DNA of 36,860 bases from Verrucomicrobiota bacterium (GCA_016871615.1 VHCX01000033.1:1-36860), one strand, 5' to 3'; counted from the stretch's first letter, positions 25,681 to 34,868 are shown. Translations and numbers: made by a program. Notes: generated by a model from the letters alone, not told the origin.

Positions 25681-27117
25681 TCAAGCCAGGATCCCCCGCA
25701 CGACCTCGCCGGCCACGTCGGTGAGCCGGTAGTCGCGTCCGTTGTGGTGGTGGGTCAGCCGTTCGTGGTCGAAGCCGAGCAGGTGCAGGATGGTGGCGTG
25801 GAAGTCGTGCACGTGGACCCGGTCACTTCCCACCCGGATGCCGAGGTCGTCGGAGGCGCCATACACCGTGCCGGCCCGGACGCCGGCCCCGGCCAGCCAG
25901 GACGAAAAGACCCAGTGGTGGTGCTCGCGGCCGCGGTGGTCGGCAGTGGCGTTGAAGGGGGTCCGGCCGAACTCGGTGGTCCAGACGACCAGCGTGTCCT
26001 CGAGCATCCCGCGCTGGCGCAGGTCCTTCAGCAGGCCGGCGATGGGGCGGTCGACGTTGGCCGCCAGGGGGCCGTGCTGGGTCATGTCGCCGTGGGCGTC
26101 CCAGTTGTCGGACGAGCCCGAGTCGATCAGCTCGATGAATCGCACTCCCCGCTCGGCCAGCCGACGGGCCACCAGGCATTGCCAGGCGAACCCCCGGGTG
26201 CTGCCCCGCTTCAGGCCGTACAGGGCGTGGGTGGCATCGCTCTCGCGGGACAGGTCGAAGAGCTCGGGCAACTCCATCTGCATGCCGAAGGCCGTCTCGA
26301 AGGACTTCATGCGGGCCACCAGCAAGGGATCGGCCGACCGGGCCGACCGGTGGCGCAGGTTCAGGCGGTCCATGGCGGCCATCTCCAGCGCCTGCAGCTC
26401 CTCGGAGGGGGATCGACGTCGGAGATTGGCCACCGGCTCCGCGCCCGGCACCACCCAGGTGCCCTGATGGGCCCCCGGCAGGAAATCACTGGCCCAGACC
26501 TGCCCCCCGGCATACGGGCTCTTGGGCGCGATGACCACGAAGGAGGGCAGGTTGCTGTTCTCGGTGCCGAGGCCGTAGCTCACCCATGACCCGATGCTGG
26601 GCCGGGCGAAGGTGAAGGAGCCCGTGTGGATGCCCAGGGTGGCCTCGTAGTGGTTGGTGTGGTCCGAGGTCATCGAGCGGATCACACACATCTCGTCGAC
26701 GCACCCTGCCATGTGCGGGAAGAGCGTGCTGACCTCCGTGCCGCAGCGGCCGTGCCGCGCGAACTCCCACTGGGGCCGCTTGGCGTACATGGTGAAGTCG
26801 CCCTTGCGCCCCTGGAATTCGTCGACGGTCACGGTCTTGCCGGCGCTGGCGAAGAGCCGGGGCTTGGGGTCCCACGAATCGACGTGGGAGACTCCTCCGC
26901 TCATGTAGAGGAAGATCACCCGCTTGGCCTTCGGCGTGAAATGCGGAGCGCGGGGCAGGAGCGGATCGGCCGAAGCCCCCGGAACGCCCGGGGTGAGCAG
27001 CCCACCGGCCTCCCGCCCGAGCAGGTCGCCAACGATGCCCGGGAAGAGCATGGACCCGCCGACGAGCGACCGCAGGAAGCCGCGGCGGCGGGGATCGAAC
27101 TGAGCTTGGCGGTTCAT
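25681..27117 (-). CDS. DUF1501 family protein, Tat-exported
   Basis: The protein has 478 residues, the usual DUF1501 length. The N-terminus carries a twin-arginine signal (RRRGFLRSLVGG, 10-21). The body has family landmarks: VIFLYMSGGVSHVDSWDPKP, the CVIRSM(T/D)-like text, DNWDAHGDM, LVVWTTEFGRTP, and HRGREHHHWVFSSWLAGAGV. The fold is related to the sulfatase/alkaline phosphatase superfamily; the conserved Asp and His residues could bind metal, but no activity is established. Genes of this family usually follow a DUF1549/DUF1553 gene in Planctomycetota and Verrucomicrobiota, exactly as here (82-bp gap). It is likely a periplasmic partner in the same unknown process. Confidence 0.93.
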   Translation of the reverse strand: MNRQAQFDPRRRGFLRSLVGGSMLFPGIVGDLLGREAGGLLTPGVPGASADPLLPRAPHFTPKAKRVIFLYMSGGVSHVDSWDPKPRLFASAGKTVTVDEFQGRKGDFTMYAKRPQWEFARHGRCGTEVSTLFPHMAGCVDEMCVIRSMTSDHTNHYEATLGIHTGSFTFARPSIGSWVSYGLGTENSNLPSFVVIAPKSPYAGGQVWASDFLPGAHQGTWVVPGAEPVANLRRRSPSEELQALEMAAMDRLNLRHRSARSADPLLVARMKSFETAFGMQMELPELFDLSRESDATHALYGLKRGSTRGFAWQCLVARRLAERGVRFIELIDSGSSDNWDAHGDMTQHGPLAANVDRPIAGLLKDLRQRGMLEDTLVVWTTEFGRTPFNATADHRGREHHHWVFSSWLAGAGVRAGTVYGASDDLGIRVGSDRVHVHDFHATILHLLGFDHERLTHHHNGRDYRLTDVAGEVVRGILA

Positions 27118-27140
27118 CGGGGGGATCTCAGGGGGGGATG

Positions 27141-27180
27141 CGGTTCGGTCGGTTCCGGTCGGTTCTGGTCGGTTCTGGTC
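27141..27180. repeat. Decamer tandem repeat between the DUF1553 and DUF1501 genes
   Basis: Three units of GGTTCYGGTC (27151-27180, the last two identical) follow a degenerate unit at 27141-27150. They fill half of the 82-bp intergenic gap and lie 24-63 bases upstream of the DUF1501 start. No hairpin or T-tract was seen. Confidence 0.8.
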
Positions 27181-27199
27181 GAGGGCGTCCTGGGTCGGG

Positions 27200-30100
27200 T
27201 CAGTCGATGGTCAGGAACTCGTTGCTGCCCAGGAGCACGCGAACCCAGGCCGCCAGGGCCCGGGCCTCCGGTCCGGTCTCCGCCGCGGGCCCGCTCCCAG
27301 TATCGCTCCCAGGCATGGACTGGGCCGCCGACCCGAGAGCCTGCCGGTAGCGGGCCAGGAACGCGGTCGCCTCGGCGGCCTCGGCGGGCCCGGGCGGGCG
27401 CCGCAGGATCCGCCGGAAGACCTGGTCCACCTGGGCCGCCTCGCCGGTGTGGGCGGCCCGGGCCGAGCGCGCCAGGCGTTCGGCCTGACGGTGCACGAGC
27501 GGGTCGTTGAGGAAGAACAGCGCCTGCGAGGGCACCGTGGTGGTACGGCGACCGGCCGTACTGGCGTTGGGATCGGCCCCGTCGAAGAGCGCCAGGAAGG
27601 GGTGCCGCTGGATGCGCTGGGTCATCAGGTACACGCTGCGGCGCTGATGATCGTAGGAGGCCGCGTACGGGCCGTGCTGGGTGTACCCCCAGCGGGTCGG
27701 CGAGGGGAACGGGTGCCCTTCCCCGACCGACAGGTCGAGTTCGCCGCAGGCCTCGAGCAGGGCATCGCGGGTCTCCTCGGCCCCCAGGCGTCGGCGGGCG
27801 AACGGCGAGAACAGGCCGTCGGACGAAGCCCCGGCCGGAGCCATGCGACCGGCGACCAAGCCGGCCGAGGGAGCGTCGGAGGGTTCCACCGGGCAGGAGG
27901 AGGCGTCGAACGAAGTCGCCGAGGCCGGAAGCGCCGACTCGGGCTCGCTGCGTTGGCGGTAGGTGGCGCTGGCCACGATGGCCCGGTGCAGCGCCTTGAT
28001 CGAGCCGCCGGACCGCCGGAATTTGGAGGCCAGATGATCCAGCAGGTCCGGGTGGCTCGGGGCCTGGCCGCGGAGACCGAAGTCGTTGGCGGTGGCCACG
28101 AGGCCCCGGCCGAAGTGCTGCTGCCACACCCGGTTGACCATCACCCGGGCTGGCAGCGGATTGGCCGGATCGGCCAGCCAGCGGGCCAGTTCCATGCGGC
28201 CGCTGGAGGAGGTCGGCGGATCCATGCGCGCGGGCCCCACGGCCGAGAGGGTGCCGCGGCGGACCCTCTGGCCCGGCTGGTCGGGCTCGCCCCGCACCTG
28301 GACGACCGCGTCGCGCGGCGTGCCCTCGGACACGCCGTAGGCCAGCGGGAAGGGACCTTCCACCAGCAATCGCTCCAGTTCGCGGGCCGCCGACTGGGCC
28401 TCGTCCTGCAAGGTCTTCAGGCGCGCCTCGAGGGCAGCCACCCGGGACCGCCGGCGACCGGCCGCGGCGGGATCGGCGGCGGAGGCGACCGATCCGGCCG
28501 GCGGCAGCGGGGCCTCCTGCACGGCGAAGTTGTCGGCGTCGAGGGCGGGCTTCGGACCGACCCGGTGGCCGTAGCTGTCGATGAAGACATCGTCGATCGA
28601 ACCATCCCAGCGCGGGGCCAGTGCGCCGGCGAAGGTCACCGCCTCGCCCCCCTCTTCGCGCAGGGCGGCCTCGTACCGTCGCGCCTTCAGGTCGAGGTCG
28701 ATGGCCACCTGGTACCAGCGACCCCGACGCAGCGGGGCCACCCCGTCCCGGCGGTCGCCGTCGATTCGGAAGAATTCCGACCCCGACCAGAACAGCTCGA
28801 TCGCCGCCGAGGTGCCCGGGCCGTGGCCGAGGTAATACCGCCAGGTGCCTTCCTGAGCCTCCTTCACCCCACCTGGAACCTCGCCGCAACGGAAGTCGAA
28901 CGCCGCCCGCAGGTGCCCGGTCCGGTCGGCCTTCCAGGCCGGGGAGAGGCTTTGCCCGAATCCGTCGTAGGCCGGTCCGCCCGGCATGTGGATGCCCAGC
29001 GCGCCCCGGGGCAGGAACCCCACGAACGGGCTCTGGGAGCCCGTCCGAAGGCGGACCCGGCTGTCGGGACCAGGCCTCCAAGGGCTGGCGGGCGGGGCGT
29101 CGGCCTTCTGTGCCTCGAAGCCGCCATCGATGCCGCGCAGGGAGGCCAGCTCGGTCTCCAGTCGATCCCGCTCGGCCACCGAAGGGTCGGCCGCCGGGTG
29201 GGACGTCGCCACCTCCGTGGACACCGGGGCCAGCGCCTCGGGCTGGAGGGCCAGGTTGTCGAGGCAGAGCCCCGGACGCGGCAGCATCGCGCTGGCCGCC
29301 TCGGCCGGCCCGGCCCCGGAATCGAGGCCGATGAAGTCGAGCACGCCATCCCAGTCGGCCGACAGGCGCAGCGGCCCCGTCGAGCGGACCGAACCGGGCG
29401 TTCCCAGGCGGGCCAGGACGGTGCGGGTCTTCCGGTCGACCTCCAGCTGCAGGTTCTGCCAGGTTTCCGGTGCGAAGTCGCCCAGCACGGTCCGGTTCGG
29501 CACCTGGGTCGATTGGGGGGCCGACGGGCCCGTGCGCAGCGAGACCCCGTGGGCCGAGATCAGCACCTCGAAGGCCGGCCGGCCTCCGTCTCGACCCGCC
29601 CAGAACCGGTGCGCGGCCCGACCCGGCGAGGTGCCGGCCTTCGGTTCGGCGAGGACCTTGAAATCGAGGTTGATCGACAGCCGGGACGCCTCACGGACCG
29701 GTCGCCCGAGCCGGTTCAGCGACTGCCCCAGATGCCACGAGGCCATGCCCGCCGGGATGGACGCCCCGACGCGGCCGCCCGGATACCGGTTGCGCAAGGG
29801 ACTCTGCGCATCGGTGGTGACGGCGATCGGGCCGCCATAGACCCAAGGCGGCACCAGCACCCCCTTGCTGCCCCCGGCGGCCGGGGCCTGCAGCTCGAAA
29901 TCGCCGTCCAGGTCGTCGATGGACCGCAGCACGGCCGAGGGCACAGGCAACCCGGCGCGCTGCACCACCCGGGTCAGCGAGGCGACCCGGGCCTCGTGCT
30001 CACGCCAGCGCGGCAGCGACTCCTCGGGCGGGATCAAGGGCACCATGGAGCGGGTGCGCTGCTTCTGCTCCGAGCCCGGGAAGGCGAAGCGGGTGCTCTC

Positions 30101-30925
30101 AAAGATGCCGTACAGGGCGTAGTACTCGGTCGCGGGGACCGGGTCGTACTTGTGGTTGTGGCAGCGGGCACACCCCAGGGTCAGGCCCAGGAAGGCCTGG
30201 CCCATGGTGTCGATGGTGTCCTGCAGGGTGAGGTGGTGGTAGTTCTCGGAGTCGAAGCCGAAGCGCCGGGAGATGGCCAGGAACCCGGTGGCGGCCACCC
30301 GCTCGGCGTAGCGCTCCCGGGGTCCCTGGCGGGCCAGCAGGTCGCCCGCCACCTGCTCCTGGACGAAGTCGAAGTACGGCTTGTCGGCGTTGAAGGCGTC
30401 GATCACGTAGTTGCGGTAGCGCCAGGCCACCGGCACGGGATAGTCGGCGGTCTCGCCCGCGGTGTCGGCATAGCGCACCACGTCGAGCCAGTGACGCCCC
30501 CAGCGCTCGCCGTGGCGGGGCGAGGCGAGCAACCGGTCGATCACCCGGTCGAAGGCTTCGGGCGAGGCATCCCGCTCGAAGGCGTCGATCTCCTCCACCG
30601 TGGGGGCCAGGCCCGTGAGATCGAAGGTCGCGCGACGGAGCCACGTCCGCCGGTCGGCCTCCGGGGCGGGCTTGCGACCCTGCCGCTCCAGGGTCGCCAG
30701 GATGAAACGGTCGAGCGGCGTCCGACACCATCCGGCATCGACCACCTGCGGGGGGGCCGGATCGCGGACCGGCTGGAAGGCCCAATGCGAGGGGGCCGAC
30801 AGGGCCGACGGGATCGAGGCCGCCGCAGCCGCAGGGACGGGACGGGTCGAAGGCTCGGCGGCCGAGACGGCCAACGCCGCCCAGGCGGCGCTGGCCACCC
30901 ACTTCATGGTCTTGCCGAGGCTCAT
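27200..30925 (-). CDS. DUF1549/DUF1553 (PSCyt2-PSD1) protein with internal LamG-like region
   Basis: The protein has 1241 residues from the ATG at 30925 (another ATG at 30907 and a TTG at 30949 are possible). A signal peptide (MKWVASAAWAALAVSA) is followed by the PSCyt2/DUF1549 domain (about 40-265) with LDRFILATLE, FDLTGLAPTVEEIDAF, HGERWGRHWLD and a CARCH haem-type motif (252-256) in the usual LGCARCHNHKYDP setting. The middle (about 330-830) holds two concanavalin/LamG-like stretches. The PSD1/DUF1553 domain (about 900-1235) has LARWLADPANPLPARVMVNR, GLVATANDFG and STAGRRTTTVPSQALFFLND. A separate N-terminal PSCyt1 haem domain is absent. These proteins are abundant in Planctomycetota and Verrucomicrobiota; a role in complex polysaccharide breakdown is suspected but not shown. 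It is followed by a DUF1501 gene. Confidence 0.92.
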   Translation of the reverse strand: MSLGKTMKWVASAAWAALAVSAAEPSTRPVPAAAAASIPSALSAPSHWAFQPVRDPAPPQVVDAGWCRTPLDRFILATLERQGRKPAPEADRRTWLRRATFDLTGLAPTVEEIDAFERDASPEAFDRVIDRLLASPRHGERWGRHWLDVVRYADTAGETADYPVPVAWRYRNYVIDAFNADKPYFDFVQEQVAGDLLARQGPRERYAERVAATGFLAISRRFGFDSENYHHLTLQDTIDTMGQAFLGLTLGCARCHNHKYDPVPATEYYALYGIFESTRFAFPGSEQKQRTRSMVPLIPPEESLPRWREHEARVASLTRVVQRAGLPVPSAVLRSIDDLDGDFELQAPAAGGSKGVLVPPWVYGGPIAVTTDAQSPLRNRYPGGRVGASIPAGMASWHLGQSLNRLGRPVREASRLSINLDFKVLAEPKAGTSPGRAAHRFWAGRDGGRPAFEVLISAHGVSLRTGPSAPQSTQVPNRTVLGDFAPETWQNLQLEVDRKTRTVLARLGTPGSVRSTGPLRLSADWDGVLDFIGLDSGAGPAEAASAMLPRPGLCLDNLALQPEALAPVSTEVATSHPAADPSVAERDRLETELASLRGIDGGFEAQKADAPPASPWRPGPDSRVRLRTGSQSPFVGFLPRGALGIHMPGGPAYDGFGQSLSPAWKADRTGHLRAAFDFRCGEVPGGVKEAQEGTWRYYLGHGPGTSAAIELFWSGSEFFRIDGDRRDGVAPLRRGRWYQVAIDLDLKARRYEAALREEGGEAVTFAGALAPRWDGSIDDVFIDSYGHRVGPKPALDADNFAVQEAPLPPAGSVASAADPAAAGRRRSRVAALEARLKTLQDEAQSAARELERLLVEGPFPLAYGVSEGTPRDAVVQVRGEPDQPGQRVRRGTLSAVGPARMDPPTSSSGRMELARWLADPANPLPARVMVNRVWQQHFGRGLVATANDFGLRGQAPSHPDLLDHLASKFRRSGGSIKALHRAIVASATYRQRSEPESALPASATSFDASSCPVEPSDAPSAGLVAGRMAPAGASSDGLFSPFARRRLGAEETRDALLEACGELDLSVGEGHPFPSPTRWGYTQHGPYAASYDHQRRSVYLMTQRIQRHPFLALFDGADPNASTAGRRTTTVPSQALFFLNDPLVHRQAERLARSARAAHTGEAAQVDQVFRRILRRPPGPAEAAEATAFLARYRQALGSAAQSMPGSDTGSGPAAETGPEARALAAWVRVLLGSNEFLTID

Positions 30926-31069
30926 CCGGGATCCTGGACTCCATTCCAACCCGTCCCGCGACAGACCGGAAGCGCAAACTCGATGCCTACCGTGGCGCGA
31001 TGGACGGAAAACGAAACGCCTCCGCCTCGCGAATTGTCTTCGGGATCGGCGCGTGATTGCCTAAGGCCC

Positions 31070-32104
31070 ATGACACTGCAGTTCGGATTCCTGGGGCTGG
31101 GCTTCATGGCCGCGACGCACATCCAGGCGCTCGCACACGTGCCCGGCGCCTCGGTGGGCGCGGTCTGCAACCCGAGTGGACGCAACCTCGATGGCGACCT
31201 CACGCGGGTCGGCGGCAACGTCGGCGACCCCAATGGGGTGCGGCTCGACATGACGAAGATGCGCGCCTACCGGGACGTTTCCGAATTCCTGGCCGACCCG
31301 GCGATCCATGTCGTGGACATCACCACGCCGACCAGGAGCCACCTGGAGCTGGCCATCGCCGCGCTGAAGGCCGGCAAGCATGTGATCGTGGAGAAACCCA
31401 TGACCCGGACCTCCGACGAGGGCCGGCGGCTGGCCGAGGCGGCGCGCGAGGCCGCGGCCCGCGGGGTGTTCCTCATGCCGGCCATGTGCCTGCGCTTCTG
31501 GCCGGAGTGGCAGGCGGGGCGCGAGGCCATCGCCGGCGGCCAGCACGGCCGCGTGCTCAGCGCCCGGTTCCGCCGGGTGGCCCAGGCCCCGGGCTGGGGA
31601 CATGGGCACTTCCTCAGCGCCGCCGATTCCGGCGGAGCGCTGCTCGACCTGCACATCCATGACGTGGACTTCATCCGGTACTGCTTCGGGCACCCGTCGC
31701 GGGTGTTTTCGCGGGGCCATACCCGGGTCAGTGGCGGCATCGACCACGTGCTCACCCAATACGACACGGCCAGCGGGGCGGTGGTCAGCGCCGAGGGCAG
31801 TTGGGCCATGACCCCGGGCTTCGGGTTCTGCATGGCCTACACCGTGGTGTTCGAGCGGGCCACCCTCGACTACGACTCCTCGCGGGGCGCCGAGGCGTTG
31901 CGCCGCTATGTCGAGGGGCAGCCGGCCGAGACCCTGAAGCTTGACGGGCCCAACGGCTACGCGGGCCAACTGCGGCACTTCGTGGACTCGATCCGCGCGG
32001 GCACTCCGCCGACCGTGGTCACCGCCGACGACGGTGCCGCCGCCGTCGCCGTCTGCGAGGCCGAGGCCGAGTCGATCCGCACCGGGTTGCCCGTGAGCCT
32101 CTGA
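31070..32104 (+). CDS. Gfo/Idh/MocA family NAD(P)-dependent oxidoreductase
   Basis: The protein has 344 residues, typical for the family. The N-terminal Rossmann domain begins QFGFLGLGFMAATHIQAL (GxGxxA) and includes VDITTPTRSHLELAIAALKA and the conserved EKP (108-110). The C-terminal alpha/beta domain carries GGALLDLHIHDVDFIRYCFG, where His and Asp take the usual substrate-site positions. Members oxidise or reduce sugars, inositols and related polyols with a nicotinamide cofactor; the substrate is not evident. The ATG at 31070 is chosen because it directly precedes the Rossmann strand; the frame continues upstream only as an antisense shadow. The next gene starts one base after its stop, so the two are surely co-transcribed. 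It diverges from the DUF1553 gene across a 144-bp gap in which I see no clear promoter. Confidence 0.93.
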   Translation: MTLQFGFLGLGFMAATHIQALAHVPGASVGAVCNPSGRNLDGDLTRVGGNVGDPNGVRLDMTKMRAYRDVSEFLADPAIHVVDITTPTRSHLELAIAALKAGKHVIVEKPMTRTSDEGRRLAEAAREAAARGVFLMPAMCLRFWPEWQAGREAIAGGQHGRVLSARFRRVAQAPGWGHGHFLSAADSGGALLDLHIHDVDFIRYCFGHPSRVFSRGHTRVSGGIDHVLTQYDTASGAVVSAEGSWAMTPGFGFCMAYTVVFERATLDYDSSRGAEALRRYVEGQPAETLKLDGPNGYAGQLRHFVDSIRAGTPPTVVTADDGAAAVAVCEAEAESIRTGLPVSL

Positions 32105-32105
32105 G

Positions 32106-32891
32106 ATGAACTCCCTGCATGTCGTCTTCGACTGGGACGGGACCCTGTCGTTCATCCGGGCCGGTTGGGGCGAGGTGATGCTCCGTCAGTGGCTGGAGTT
32201 CCTGCCCGCCGCCCCGGGCGAGTCGGACCCGGGCCGCGAGGCCATGGCCCACCGGGAGATCTGGGCGCTGAACGGCCGGCCCAGCATCCACCAGATGGAG
32301 CGCCTGGGAGCGCTCGTCGCCGAGCGCGGCGGCACCCCGTGGCACCCCGACCGCTACCAGGACGACTTCCAGGAGCGCCTCGGCCGACTGATCCGCCAGC
32401 GGATGGATTCCATCCGGCACGGCAAACATGCGGCCGACCATTACATGGTGCGGGGTGCGCGCGCCTTCCTCGAGCGGTCCCAGGCCGCCGGCGCGACCTT
32501 GCACATCGTCAGCGGCACCCCGCGGCCAGCGGTCTCGGCCGAGGTGGATTGCCTGGGGGTCCGCGGTTTCTTCAGGGAGCGCATCCACGGCCCCACCAGC
32601 CTGACCGACACCTCCTTCCACAAGCGCCACGCCATCCGGGGGATCATCGAGGCCGGAGGTCTGGATCCGGCCCGCGCCCTGGTCTCCTTCGGGGACGGGG
32701 CGGTGGAGATCACCGAGACCAAGGCGGCCGGGGGCAGGGCCATCGCCGTGGCGGCCGACGAGGAACACTGGCACTCGGGCCGTTGGGACGAATCGAAGCG
32801 GCTGCGCCTTACCGAGGCCGGGGCCGATTTCGCCATCCCCGACTACCACGAGCCTGCCGGCGTCTGGGCTTGGCTTGGCGGCAGCCACTGA
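32106..32891 (+). CDS. HAD-superfamily hydrolase (probable phosphatase)
   Basis: The protein has 261 residues. All four HAD motifs are visible: motif I FDWDGTLS (Asp9 nucleophile, Asp11), motif II IVSGTP (Ser136), motif III Lys173 (FHKRHA), and motif IV SFGDGAVEI (Asp197 and the Glu four residues on). A long helical cap lies between motifs I and II (about 15-125), as in phosphoglycolate phosphatase-like C1 members. It probably removes phosphate from a small metabolite, perhaps the product or substrate of the Gfo/Idh enzyme encoded one base upstream, but the substrate is not shown by the sequence. A weak CCCGGG/CCCGGG hairpin (32907-32923) lies after the stop without a T-tract; the 166-bp gap to the convergent next gene holds nothing else obvious. 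Confidence 0.9.
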   Translation: MNSLHVVFDWDGTLSFIRAGWGEVMLRQWLEFLPAAPGESDPGREAMAHREIWALNGRPSIHQMERLGALVAERGGTPWHPDRYQDDFQERLGRLIRQRMDSIRHGKHAADHYMVRGARAFLERSQAAGATLHIVSGTPRPAVSAEVDCLGVRGFFRERIHGPTSLTDTSFHKRHAIRGIIEAGGLDPARALVSFGDGAVEITETKAAGGRAIAVAADEEHWHSGRWDESKRLRLTEAGADFAIPDYHEPAGVWAWLGGSH

Positions 32892-33057
32892 AAACCTGTC
32901 CGGAAACCCGGGAGGGACCCGGGGTCACCGATTGCGTCCAGGTCCGTTCCGAAACGACGCGCCGGACAGCATCCACCGTCCAAGCCCCAACCGACAAAAT
33001 CCACCCGATCACCCGGCGGTCAACTGGCCCCGGGACCGCGGCCAGGGAAACCCGACC

Positions 33058-34422
33058 TCACTTCGGGGGGCCCGACAGGGTCTTGGAGGCATCGGTCGCC
33101 TGGACCGTCTTAGGCTCGATCAGGCTCTTCCAGTCGGGAGGCAGATCTTCGAGGGTCTCGGTGAGGATTTTACGGACGGCCGCACGATCGTCGGCGGAGA
33201 GTCGGCGGAAGGGTTCGGACGCGTCGGCCCCGCTCAGCACCTCGGCCATGCGGCGGTAGATCTTCTGCTTCAGGGGTGCCGGCAACCGGCCGAAGGCCTC
33301 GGAGTGGATGAGGAAGCTGCAGGGGTGCTTGAAGAGGTGTTTCTGCAGATCCAATTGGCGCAGGGAACGCCCCTTCCGGTCACGCGGGCCCGCGGCCTCG
33401 AAGCTGCGGACGAACTCCGGGTCGCCCTGCACCGGATGCTCGAGGGGGACCTCTTCGGCCAGGAGCAGGTGCTTGACCAGGCCCTCGACCGGCGACGTGA
33501 GGTAGTCGACATGCCCGTAGGCCGCGAGGTGCTGGGCGGCCATGTAGTGGACGCGGGCGATGAAGTTGTGCAGGTGCACCTGGTGACCAAGCACCATCAG
33601 CGCCGCGATGTCGCTGCCGGGGGACGGGTACTTCGTGGGATCGAAGTAGTCATCGAGGCGGGTCTGGTTGCCTCCGAGCGACGGGTTGGACTTGGCCTGG
33701 ACGAAGTCGTCGCCCATCCGATTGCCGCGGTGCTGCACCGGGCCGTGCGTCCCGGTCACGTACCAGCCGCCCCACCGGTCCGCGAAGGGCGTCCGGTGGT
33801 CGATCGGCTCGATGCCGGTGGCCAGGTCCACGATGCCCTGTCGATCGGTCTGCACCGAGCGGAAGAGGTGTCCCGGCACGCCCATCGTTCGCGAGGAGGC
33901 GTGGCACTCGAGGCAGTTGTCGATGCGCTTGATGACCGGCGTGTCGGTGGGCTTCTGCTCCACCACATAGAAGATGCCCCCGAGGCGCGGATCCACCTCG
34001 GAGATCTCCACCACCGGGGCCCCGGGGATGTAGCCGAGGTAGATGGCGTCGTTGAAGAAGATGGCCCGCGGATTGCCCGGGTGGATGTGCTCGCGCTGCA
34101 GCGAGGTCTTGGAGAACACCAGCGTCTGCGAGGCCGCGGGCACGCTCAGCGCCTTCTGGAAGGAGGGCAACCAGCCCAGCTTGGCGTCCCATTCGAGCTT
34201 CGCCTTACCGGCCTCAATCCTCCGGATGAGCTCGGCCACGGGACCGGTGGGCGTTTCCTTGGAATACTTGAGGGCATCGGTCTCCAGTTCCACCAGATGG
34301 GTCGATCCCTGGAAATCTCCCCGGACCGTCAGGGCTGCCGCGGCGGTCAGGGCGAGCCCGAGGCCGACCATCGTCCGCCGGACACCACCGGAATGGAGTC
34401 GGATACGATGAATGATTCTCAT
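33058..34422 (-). CDS. Exported monohaem c-type (CxxCH) protein of unrecognised family
   Basis: The protein has 454 residues. A basic N-terminus and hydrophobic segment (about 19-34, MVGLGLALTAAAALTV) form a signal peptide. One haem-binding motif, CLECH (170-174, in RIDNCLECHASSRT), is present, followed by GVPGHLFRSV and a GWYVTGTHGPVQHRGN segment; the stretch before it (FSKTSLQREHIHPGNPRAIFFNDAIYLGYIP, given here only as a landmark around residues 105-135) looks conserved. Many His and Met residues in the C-terminal half (LGHQVHLHNFIARVHYM) could supply an axial ligand. I do not recognise a named family, though similar proteins seem to occur in Planctomycetota and Verrucomicrobiota. It is probably a periplasmic electron carrier or redox enzyme. 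It stands alone; no clear promoter is visible in the 137-bp gap upstream. Confidence 0.78.
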   Translation of the reverse strand: MRIIHRIRLHSGGVRRTMVGLGLALTAAAALTVRGDFQGSTHLVELETDALKYSKETPTGPVAELIRRIEAGKAKLEWDAKLGWLPSFQKALSVPAASQTLVFSKTSLQREHIHPGNPRAIFFNDAIYLGYIPGAPVVEISEVDPRLGGIFYVVEQKPTDTPVIKRIDNCLECHASSRTMGVPGHLFRSVQTDRQGIVDLATGIEPIDHRTPFADRWGGWYVTGTHGPVQHRGNRMGDDFVQAKSNPSLGGNQTRLDDYFDPTKYPSPGSDIAALMVLGHQVHLHNFIARVHYMAAQHLAAYGHVDYLTSPVEGLVKHLLLAEEVPLEHPVQGDPEFVRSFEAAGPRDRKGRSLRQLDLQKHLFKHPCSFLIHSEAFGRLPAPLKQKIYRRMAEVLSGADASEPFRRLSADDRAAVRKILTETLEDLPPDWKSLIEPKTVQATDASKTLSGPPK

Positions 34423-34559
34423 GGCGTCAGGAACGTTGACGACCGGCCTGCGGTCGGACCTGTCTCCCTTGGCCGAATCCTAATCCGATCTTGCCCGCGG
34501 AGGCCAGTGGCCTGTCGGGGTCGAGGCCACGGCGCGGAGCGGCGCGTCCGGGCGGGCCC

Positions 34560-34868
34560 TTAGTGCCACCGGAACAGCGCCAGGAACGAGGCGGCCATGG
34601 CCAGGATCAGCACCGCGCCCACGATGGTCCAGAAGCGGCGCCGGTCGGGACGTTTCGGGCGCCCCTGCCCGAACTCCCGGGCCACGAAGTCGTCGTAGTC
34701 GAAGTCGTCGTCGCCATCGCCGGGCAGGTCGAGGCCGGAGACGGCCGCCTCCTCGTTCCAGCCGGAGTCGCGCGAGGCGCCGCAGCCTTGGCAGGCCACC
34801 GCCCGGCGCGGCACGAACTCGCCGCAGACCGGGCAGTCGCCCGGGGGTCGAAAGGCCTCGTCGCTCAT
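34560..34868 (-). CDS. Small zinc-ribbon protein with C-terminal membrane helix
   Basis: The protein has 102 residues. Two Cys pairs, CPVC (12-15) and CQGC (26-29), form a zinc-ribbon knuckle. An acidic stretch (DGDDDFDYDDF) follows, then a basic patch (RPKRPDRRRF) and one membrane helix (about 79-98, WTIVGAVLILAMAASFLALF), placing the ribbon in the cytoplasm by the positive-inside rule. Its function is unknown; such small zinc-ribbon membrane proteins are common hypotheticals. It starts 17 bp after the stop of the phosphoesterase gene and is probably co-transcribed with it. Confidence 0.8.
   Translation of the reverse strand: MSDEAFRPPGDCPVCGEFVPRRAVACQGCGASRDSGWNEEAAVSGLDLPGDGDDDFDYDDFVAREFGQGRPKRPDRRRFWTIVGAVLILAMAASFLALFRWH

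Noticed and set aside
27449-31069. Long plus-strand extension in front of the Gfo/Idh gene (open for 1551 codons in total)
   Set aside because: Only the part from 31070 matches the family, starting directly with the Rossmann strand. The rest is antisense to the DUF1553 gene.
32907-32923. CCCGGG/CCCGGG hairpin after the HAD gene as a terminator
   Set aside because: Short stem, no T-tract; CCCGGG is self-complementary and common in GC-rich DNA.
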